From: Caldilineaceae bacterium
GTDB taxonomy: Bacteria > Chloroflexota > Anaerolineae > Caldilineales > Caldilineaceae
Direction of reading: 5' to 3'
Length of the DNA stretch: 5,580 bases
NCBI GenBank assembly: GCA_012032975.1
Contig: JAAUPU010000255.1
Location: forward strand, 1 to 5,580
The translations under genes were made by a program, and so were the position numbers. The notes under the pieces were generated by a model. It was not told where the DNA came from. It was given only the letters and a program-made list of their open reading frames with translations, and did no database searches. This document shows positions 1 through 5,144 of this stretch, one piece after another; the stretch's first letter is position 1, and each line of letters opens with the position of its first letter.

Positions 1-30
1 GGTGTAGGGCTGGAGGGGTTGTCGATCTGA
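1..30 (+). CDS. Possible 3' end of an upstream gene (very tentative)
   Basis: Frame 1 is open from the window edge to a TGA at 28-30 and would give only nine residues (GVGLEGLSI), followed 31 bases later by a strong hairpin. A coding end just ahead of a terminator is the usual arrangement, which is the only reason for the call. Nine residues cannot identify a family. Frame 3 also stays open, to about 149, and a minus-strand gene cannot be excluded. Confidence 0.2.
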   Translation, partial: GVGLEGLSI

Positions 31-61
31 CTGGCGCGACGACCACGCTGCGAGGCAAACA

Positions 62-125
62 TGAAACGACCGCCGGTGACAGGCAAAATTCCTGTCACCG
101 GCGGTCGTTTCAGTTCCAGTTTATT
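62..125 (+). terminator. Strong hairpin terminator, probably bidirectional
   Basis: Positions 62-83 and 91-112 are perfectly complementary over 22 bp around a 7-base loop (CAAAATT). The arm is GC-rich in its inner part and ends in GTTTCA, followed by a T-rich stretch that includes TTTATTT at 119-125. On the other strand the hairpin is followed by a weaker T-rich stretch (TGTTT). It fits a factor-independent terminator for a gene to the left on the plus strand, possibly working both ways. Such a long perfect stem could also be a dispersed intergenic repeat. Confidence 0.65.
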
Positions 126-326
126 TGGCTGCGCCTCGATGCGCACTGAAGGGTAGATGGACAACAGCACTGCATAAAGGCATCCAGCCACGAATTTCCT
201 CTCTGGGGCTGACAAAGCAGTTCGTGCCAATTCGTGAAATTCGTGGCAGAGAAGGCTCTTGGCAGCAGAGCCATAGATTATCCCGGAAACGCCCAAATGC
301 CTGTGTAAGTCTGGAACCGGAGCGAT
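126..326. other. Non-coding stretch with a small TTCGTG repeat cluster
   Basis: I see no credible gene here. A plus-strand open frame from 125 to 382 has no ribosome site, an odd composition (many R, S, C and W residues) and no recognisable motif. The stretch contains TTCGTG three times at 221, 231 and 240. It also contains a perfect 12-bp inverted repeat, 187-198 (GCCACGAATTTC) with 236-247, separated by 37 bases. This looks like a short dispersed intergenic repeat rather than a gene. Confidence 0.5.
221..247. repeat. Three near-tandem TTCGTG units, part of a 12-bp inverted repeat
   Basis: TTCGTG begins at 221, 231 and 240, giving spacings of 10 and 9 bases. The last copy lies in GAAATTCGTGGC (236-247), whose reverse complement is at 187-198. 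Similar ATTCGTG-rich strings occur between genes in many environmental bacteria, so a dispersed repeat is my reading. This single window cannot show copy number. Confidence 0.4.
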
Positions 327-355
327 TTGGTGATGCTCAATGCCTTGATGATAAT
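327..355 (+). promoter_or_regulatory. Candidate sigma-70-type promoter for the TAXI protein gene
   Basis: TTGGTG at 327-332 and GATAAT at 350-355 are 17 bases apart. The -10 box matches the consensus at five of six bases, and the -35 box has the conserved TTG. Transcription would begin near 362, leaving a leader of about 60 bases before the ATG at 421. The sequence after the -10 box is rich in GATGATG. The spacing and -10 match are good, but the -35 match is only partial. Confidence 0.4.
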
Positions 356-410
356 GGAGTGATGATGATGTCAGATCGCTGATGTCAGTGTTGGTTGGTC
401 AAGTTTCTCC

Positions 411-414
411 AGGA
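411..414 (+). promoter_or_regulatory. Ribosome binding site that decides the TAXI gene start
   Basis: AGGA at 411-414 sits six bases before the ATG at 421. The longer in-frame start at 382 has no purine-rich site at a usable distance, and it would add 13 residues ahead of the positively charged MRKWTTRR that normally begins a membrane-anchor sequence. The start at 421 is therefore preferred. Confidence 0.6.
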
Positions 415-420
415 ATCCCT

Positions 421-1794
421 ATGCGAAAGTGGACCACGCGGCGATATCTTCTTTGGGTCATTGCAGTGGTCGCAGTGACCGCGACCGCTTACTGGCTTTA
501 CGCGAATTTCAACCTGATTGGACCGAGTGAATTCACCCTCGCCACCGGTCGCGAGGGCGGCGCCTATTATGGATATGCCGCTGACTACGCGGCTCTGCTG
601 GTCGATGACGGTGTCACGCTGAAGATTCAACCGACAGCGGGTTCGGTGCAGACGCTGCAACAATTGATCGCGCGCGAGATTCCCGTCGGTTTCGTTCAGA
701 GCGGCACGGCGCAGGAAATGGACGATACGGATCTGACCGGGCTATTTTCGCTGGGCAGCCTTTTCTACGAACCACTTTTTGTTTTCTATCGCCAGGACGC
801 ATTCTCGCAACCACTGGAATATCTTCTCGATTTGCGAGGTCGCACAATCGCGATTGGCGAGGTGGGCAGCGGCACCAATAAACTGGCGCGCTTGCTCCTC
901 GCGGAAAACGACATCACTGAGGAGAACACGACCTTTGTCGAAGTGGCCGTCTCGGAGGCGCACCAACTCTTGCGAGACGGAACGGTCGATGCCGGGTTTT
1001 TCGTCCTGGCGCCCAAGGCATCGGTGCTTTTCGATCTGTTGTTGGACCCAGATCTGGAGATGATGAGCTTTCGACGCGCACCCGCCTACGAAGCCCGTTT
1101 TCCCTACTTGACCGAGTTTGTCGTGACCGAAGGCACCGTGGATTTGGTCAGGAATATTCCGTCCGAGAGCAAGACCATCCTGGCTACGACAGCTACACTG
1201 GTCGGCAATGAATTACTTCATCCTGATTCGGCTCGCCAACTTTTGACCGCTGCCATCACCGTACATCAGGCAGGCGGCTATTTTGAGCAAGAGGGAGAAT
1301 TCCCATCCGCTACCAATACAGAATTGACCGTGCCTCCCCAGGTCGCAGATTTCCTCGAAAGAGGACCAACCGATCTGGAGAAGTATTTGCCTCTTTCGTT
1401 GGCATCTGCGTTGGAACGCTTCATCTTTGTGGTGGTGCCGGTGATCATCATTCTGTACCCGCTGCTGCGCGGCGCGGGGCCTGCGTTCAACTGGGTGTTT
1501 CGCTATCAGATCTACCGATGGTATCAACGGCTGCGCGCCGTGGAAAACCAGCTCTATGAGTACTCGCCCGAAGAGCTGGATGAGGCCATCCGGCAGATGG
1601 AGGAATTGCAGCAATATCTGACGCGGCGGATTCGCGTTCCCCTCTTCTATCAACAGGATTTCTACAACCTGCGTCTCCATCTCCAACTGGTCATCAACCG
1701 GCTCAAGCAGCGGCAGGAGCAGCTGGCCAACCAAGCGCGGCCTGACGGCGATGGCGTTGAGTCTGAGCAAGTCGAACCGCCCCAGACCATCTGA
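421..1794 (+). CDS. TAXI-family TRAP-type solute-binding protein, membrane-anchored, with C-terminal helical tail
   Basis: This 457-residue protein is predicted to bind a small solute outside the cytoplasmic membrane. Residues 1-8 are basic and 9-28 form a hydrophobic anchor. Residues about 37-325 match the TAXI receptor domain: FTLATGREGGAYYGYAADYA at its start, then KIQPTAGSVQTLQQL, then LRGRTIAIGEVGSGTNKLAR. A second membrane segment follows at about 334-351 (FIFVVVPVIIILYPLLRG). The cytoplasmic tail is rich in helix-forming and charged residues and contains RWYQRLRAVENQL and YNLRLHLQLVINRL, motifs I associate with the long subgroup of TAXI proteins. Ordinary TAXI receptors are about 320 residues and are released to the periplasm or lipid-anchored, so this is the long, double-anchored type. 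No TRAP membrane subunit (fused 4TM-12TM) is present in the window. It may use a distant permease or act as a sensor. The ligand cannot be read from the sequence. The reading frame is intact. Confidence 0.85.
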   Translation: MRKWTTRRYLLWVIAVVAVTATAYWLYANFNLIGPSEFTLATGREGGAYYGYAADYAALLVDDGVTLKIQPTAGSVQTLQQLIAREIPVGFVQSGTAQEMDDTDLTGLFSLGSLFYEPLFVFYRQDAFSQPLEYLLDLRGRTIAIGEVGSGTNKLARLLLAENDITEENTTFVEVAVSEAHQLLRDGTVDAGFFVLAPKASVLFDLLLDPDLEMMSFRRAPAYEARFPYLTEFVVTEGTVDLVRNIPSESKTILATTATLVGNELLHPDSARQLLTAAITVHQAGGYFEQEGEFPSATNTELTVPPQVADFLERGPTDLEKYLPLSLASALERFIFVVVPVIIILYPLLRGAGPAFNWVFRYQIYRWYQRLRAVENQLYEYSPEELDEAIRQMEELQQYLTRRIRVPLFYQQDFYNLRLHLQLVINRLKQRQEQLANQARPDGDGVESEQVEPPQTI

Positions 1795-1800
1795 AAAGAC

Positions 1801-1825
1801 GCCGAGCTTCTGACAGAAACTCGGC
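1801..1825 (-). terminator. Hairpin terminator between convergent genes
   Basis: Positions 1801-1811 and 1815-1825 pair over 11 bp with one mismatch around a 3-base loop, starting six bases after the TAXI gene stop. On the minus strand the stem is followed by GTCTTTTCAG, which gives a short T run, while the plus side continues with GC-rich sequence. It should therefore terminate the minus-strand aldolase gene better than the TAXI gene, but it may serve both. Confidence 0.6.
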
Positions 1826-1863
1826 ATCGGGCCGCCCCACTTCGTGTTGGGCAAAGCAGTTCC

Positions 1864-2744
1864 TCACACAGGCATCTTGCGGGCGGTGTGGGCGCGTCCA
1901 ATGCGCGCCGTCTCCTCACGGTGACCGCCGACGATGCGCACGCCTGCATCGATCCTCGTGCGCACCTCCTCCGCCGTGCAAGATTCCAGGAATGCGACGC
2001 CATTGGCGAGACAGGCCGCCAGCACCCGCTCGCGCACGGCCTCCATCTCGGCGGGGAACGGGCGCGGCAGCTTGAAGTAGCCAAGCGACAGGCTGAGATC
2101 GCCAGGCCCCATCTCGGCGAAGCCGATGCCAGGGACACTCAAGATCTCTTCGATGTGCGGAATGGCCGCGGCCGATTCGATCTTGAGACCCAGCAGCAGT
2201 TCACCATCTGGGTTCAGCGGCCAGGGGTCGGCCCGACGCAGATATTCGTCCCGATCCATTCCCCACGCGGCCGCGGCCGACGGCTCTGAACCGACGCCAC
2301 GGCGACCCTCGGCAAGCCCCTCTCCAACGCCAATGCGGTTGATCGGATAGCGGCAGCTTTCCACAAACGCGGCGACCGCCTCGGCGGATTCGGCCTGGCA
2401 GAGCAGGATGCCGTGTACCCCCGCGCCAGGATCTGGCGGAATTGCCAGGCGTTGTAGCGCACCATGTCGGTCGTTGTGCCCTCGACCGGCGCCTCGACGA
2501 TCACCGTCGGTGTGCGATGGCCGCTGCGGGTGGGTCCACCGTCGATCAGGCCCCGCATGTACTCGTCCAAGCCGGCCATGTTAAAGGCGCCATGCTCCAT
2601 GCCCACGTTGATATAGTCGGCCCAGGTGCCTGCATCCTCAAGTCCTTGTTCATAGGTGAGGACATGGCCAGTATGGCCACCGACGTAGTACAGAGGCTCA
2701 TCCTGGGATAGCAATTCGATGGCGCGGTTGAGACGAGTGGTCAT
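1864..2744 (-). CDS. HpcH/HpaI-type aldolase family protein, frame broken by one missing base
   Basis: The product resembles class II, metal-dependent pyruvate aldolases of the HpcH/HpaI family, TIM-barrel enzymes that split 2-keto-4-hydroxy acids. The start is ATG at 2744-2742, with AGGAG six bases before it. The first frame covers about 108 residues, from MTTRLNRAIELL through NVGMEHGAFN to WQFRQILARG. It then goes out of frame at a run of five Gs (plus-strand Cs 2418-2422). Adding one G gives ILARGVHGILLCQAESAEAV, and the frame stays open to the TGA at 1866-1864, for about 293 residues in total. Family features include MEHG near residue 50, RGVGS, the likely metal ligand Glu in LKIES and Asp in GPGDLSLSLG. 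The arginine that HpaI uses to bind pyruvate appears to be replaced (IVEAP where HpaI has VVRPS), so substrate and activity are uncertain. It may be a pseudogene, or intact apart from a read error. Confidence 0.8.
2418..2422 (-). other. Frame break in the aldolase gene (G5 run)
   Basis: On the minus strand the codons read GCG CGG GGG TAC, giving ARGYTAS, which leaves the family pattern. One more G would give ARGVHGILL, the expected strand-loop of the barrel. Long open sequence with recognised motifs lies on both sides, so the break is at or very close to this run. Confidence 0.75.
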
Positions 2745-2801
2745 GGCATTCTCCTGAATTCTTCTAAAGTTGTGGGCATTCTGTTTGGACGAACGTGGTG
2801 A

Positions 2802-2827
2802 ATCGCGGGCTGAATTCAGCCCGCGAT
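2802..2827. repeat. Perfect 26-bp palindrome in the divergent intergenic region
   Basis: ATCGCGGGCTGAA at 2802-2814 is followed immediately by its exact reverse complement at 2815-2827, with no spacer. A looser outer pairing also exists, GAATCG at 2800-2805 with CGATTC at 2828-2833. The core GCGGGCTGAA...GCCCGC resembles small dispersed hairpin repeats found between genes in many bacteria. A binding site for a dimeric regulator, or a cruciform-forming element, is possible because it lies between two divergent genes. Confidence 0.6.
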
Positions 2828-2925
2828 CGATTCTACCCTGCGGATTGCGATCTGCCAATCCATCTGTCTACAACGGTCCCGCTTTGCCTCGGATATGGGA
2901 ATGGGGCCTCGCCGAACCGCGGCTG

Positions 2926-2934
2926 TGCTATAAT
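2926..2934 (+). promoter_or_regulatory. Extended -10 promoter for the ion-channel gene
   Basis: TG at 2926-2927, one base, then a perfect TATAAT at 2929-2934 make an extended -10 element. No good -35 box lies 16-18 bases upstream, which is acceptable for extended -10 promoters. Transcription would start near 2941 and give a leader of about 100 bases before the ATG at 3044. Two 10-bp palindromes sit at and just after the start point. Confidence 0.55.
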
Positions 2935-2935
2935 G

Positions 2936-2961
2936 TGGACGTCCAACAGACGGGAATTCCC
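2936..2961. promoter_or_regulatory. Two short palindromes at the transcription start, possible operator
   Basis: TGGACGTCCA at 2936-2945 and GGGAATTCCC at 2952-2961 are both perfect 10-bp palindromes, centred 16 bases apart. They overlap and follow the predicted start point of the channel gene, where a repressor would act. Palindromes this short arise by chance fairly often, so this is only a candidate. Confidence 0.25.
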
Positions 2962-3043
2962 CTCGCGTCGTTTGACCTATCGCCAATCTCAAAGCTAATC
3001 GTCATCCTTCCCCACAGCACGACAGGTCCAAATCACCGAGGTC

Positions 3044-4938
3044 ATGAAATATATGGGATCCATCCGCGGAACGACAGGGGCATTGGCAATCCTGATCGTG
3101 CTCTTGAGCCTGTTATTACCCGGCGTGTCCACTTTGGCCCAGGCGGAGGGGCAGGTCCAAAAACTTACCGGTCGCATCGAGGCCGGCGACGTGAGCCTCT
3201 ATCTACTATCGGATCTCCGCGCAGGTCAACGACTCTACGTGTACGTCCACGGAACATCGGGCAACCTGGATCCACTGGCAGGTGTGGTCGATGGGGCGAC
3301 AGACCCGCTCGCGCTGGTGGCGGACTTCGAGAGTGCGCTGGCCACAGCAGCCGCAAATGGCGACGACGTACTGATCGAAGTCGAACGTCTGCGCGACGAG
3401 TACACGCTGGCCTGGGATGACGACGGCGGCGGCGGCCTTTCCGTGGCATTGGAACTGGAGATTCCGGCAGACGGCGACTACCATCTCCTGGTAGGGGGCG
3501 CGCTCTCGTCCCTGGGCGGCGGCTCGTTTGGCGATTACGAGATGCTGGTCGGTCTCGATGCGCCCGCTGTGCTGACCGGAGAAGCTGAAGCTACCGGCGC
3601 GAACATTGCGGTGCTGGATGCTGAAGCCACCCCCCCACGCCACGGCGTGCAGGAAATCTTCGGAAGCTTCTCCGATCAGAAGACAAGCACCTTTTGGAAT
3701 TGAACGAATTCAAAGCGGGGGAAACGCTCTACGCGTACATCGAGGCGACCTCGGGCGACTTGACCCCAATGCTGGAACTGACGAACTTCGCCAGCAAACC
3801 GCTGCGCAGCGGCAACATACAGGGCCTGGATTCTACGGCCACGCTGCAATATACCTTTCCAGCCGATGCCGCGGGCTTTCGACTCCAGATTGCGAGCCAT
3901 GGCCCTGGGTCGCCGCCGACGACCGGCGACTATCGCCTCCTGCTGGGAGCCGATGCCGAGGAGGTGCTGAGTGGACAGGCGGAAGCCGACGGCCGCGCAG
4001 TTGCCCGACAGCCGATCGACGTCAGCATCGGCGTCAAACTGGAGCAGATCGTCGACGTCGATCAGCAGTTGGAGTTCTTCACCGGTGCGGCCAGCCTGCG
4101 CATGGAGTGGAACGACCCCGCCTGGGCATTCAATCCCGAAGATTGTAATTGCGACTTCAAGACCTTTGAAGGCGGCGCCATCACTTCATTCGTCACATCC
4201 GAGGGCAGACGCTGGCCGGAGTTTACCATCCACAATCAGCAGGGCAATCGTTGGCGGCAGAACGAGGTGCTGGTCGTCTTTTCCAACGGGGATGCCATCT
4301 ATTTTGAGCGTTTCACCACCAACTTTCAGGTTGATTTTGACTTTGAACAGTTTCCGTTTGACACACAGACCTTTGTCATACGGGCGGAATCTCTCTTCCC
4401 GAATGAGTATTTCATCTATACAGACCATGAGGATTTCAGCGGAATCAGCCCAGATCATGGCGAGGATGAGTTTATTCTCTCCGATGCAACGGTCGAGATC
4501 AGCAGCGTGCCCAACAGTGGCGGCAACCTGGCGTCGCGCTACACCTTCAGCTTTGAAGGCCCACGCCATCTGAGCTACTATGTCTTTCAGATCTTCGTGC
4601 CGATCCTGCTGATCATTCTTGTCTCCTGGTTTACCTTTTTTCTCAAGGACTATGTTCGGCGCATCGAGGTGGCCAGCGGCAATCTTCTGCTCTTTATCGC
4701 CTTCAGCTTCAGCCTCTCGGACAATTATCCCCGGCTTGGCTACCTGACCTTTCTAGATGCGGTGATGGCGATCATGTTCGTCGTCAATGCGTTGGTCGTG
4801 GTCTACAATGTCTGGCTGCGCCGTATGGAGATGAACGAACAGGTTGAACTTGTCGAGCGCATCGACAACATCATGGATTGGGTCTATCCGCTGATGTATG
4901 TCCTGCTGCTGATCATTTTGATCTGGTGGTTCTTCTAA
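3044..4938 (+). CDS. Pentameric ligand-gated ion channel (Cys-loop superfamily, DeCLIC-like) with two N-terminal domains; frame broken near 3692-3697
   Basis: Five such subunits would form a ligand-gated channel in the cytoplasmic membrane with sensor domains outside. With one base restored the protein is about 631 residues. Residues 1-34 form a signal peptide (cleavage near LAQA). Domain 1 (about 36-200) and domain 2 (about 204-320) are repeats of one beta-rich fold, sharing AG-x-x-LY-x-Y, TSG and GDY-x-LL/LV-x-G. The ligand-binding domain (about 322-508) has MEWNDPAWAF, WPEFTIHN and FPFDTQ at 437-442, the family signature without the eukaryotic cysteines. M1 starts near 510, M2 is at 4657-4731, and the M2-M3 loop reads NYPRLGYLT, close to ELIC. 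M3 follows, and M4 (4873-4935) ends the protein. The first frame stops at 3701-3703 in SDQKTSTFWN; the second, open before 3694, continues as LELNEFKAG. GAGG at 3038-3041 is only 2 bases from ATG 3044 and 11 from the in-frame ATG 3053, so either start is possible. Confidence 0.88.
3692..3697 (+). other. Frame break in the ion-channel gene (TTTTGG)
   Basis: The upstream frame reads TCC GAT CAG AAG ACA AGC ACC TTT TGG AAT TGA and stops. The downstream frame, shifted by -1, begins TTG GAA TTG AAC GAA TTC. One extra G gives STFWELNEFKAG and one extra T gives STFLELNEFKAG. Both fit the start of domain 2 by comparison with SLYLLSDLRAG in domain 1. The downstream part alone has no ribosome site or signal peptide, so it could not work as a separate exported protein. 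Confidence 0.8.
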
Positions 4939-4949
4939 ACCATCGTTGC

Positions 4950-5015
4950 GTTCCCAAGCGTCGAGTGTTTCCCAAGGCCGTAGCAGGAACATATCGTTCC
5001 GGGGCGCCTGGGAAC
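4950..5015. repeat. Repeat-like inverted element after the ion-channel gene
   Basis: GTTCCCAAGCG at 4950-4960 is matched at ten of eleven bases by the reverse complement of CGCCTGGGAAC at 5005-5015. Inside lie a second TTCCCAAG-like copy (TTTCCCAAGG, 4969-4978) and a small hairpin GGAAC-ATATC-GTTCC (4986-5000). The layout resembles a dispersed intergenic palindromic element. It lacks a T run, so it is a poor terminator for the channel gene, whose stop is at 4936-4938. Confidence 0.45.
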
Positions 5016-5144
5016 ACCAAGATTTGACCTCGTTCTTCGTGCTACTTCGCACCCAAGGGCGGTTGCCTTCCAAGCGCGCTTCGTGGATGCTTTTTATTCT
5101 GGATTCGCCCAAATCATCCGTCAATAGAAAAGGACCATGCACCG
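5016..5144. other. Leader region before the dehydrogenase gene
   Basis: No gene is seen here. A weak -10-like TATTCT occurs within TTTTTATTCTGG around 5090-5101, without a convincing -35 box. AGGA at 5131-5134, in AGAAAAGGACC, is the probable ribosome site, 10 bases before the ATG at 5145. A closer ATG at 5137 is out of frame and stops after three codons. Confidence 0.4.

Noticed and set aside
62..112. Long perfect hairpin as a CRISPR repeat or transposon end
   Set aside because: It is a single copy in the window with no spacer array, transposase gene or target duplication. A terminator explains it better.
212..222. CAAAGCAGTTC occurring here and again at about 1852-1862
   Set aside because: An 11-base match with unlike flanks is too short to call a repeat or an attachment-site pair.
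125..382. Plus-strand open frame of 85 codons before the TAXI gene
   Set aside because: It has no ribosome site, biased R/S/C/W-rich composition, no motif, and it runs through the repeat cluster and the candidate promoter.
1213..1854. Minus-strand open frame of 213 codons
   Set aside because: It lies opposite the well-supported TAXI gene, has no recognisable domain, and follows the codon pattern of the plus-strand gene.
3165..3643. Minus-strand open frames opposite the first channel domain
   Set aside because: They are antisense shadows. The plus strand carries the signal peptide and the repeated domain motifs.
3688..3697. Programmed -1 ribosomal frameshift in the channel gene
   Set aside because: The zero-frame codons ACC TTT TGG do not form an X XXY YYZ slippery heptamer, and I see no strong downstream stem. 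A missing base is simpler.
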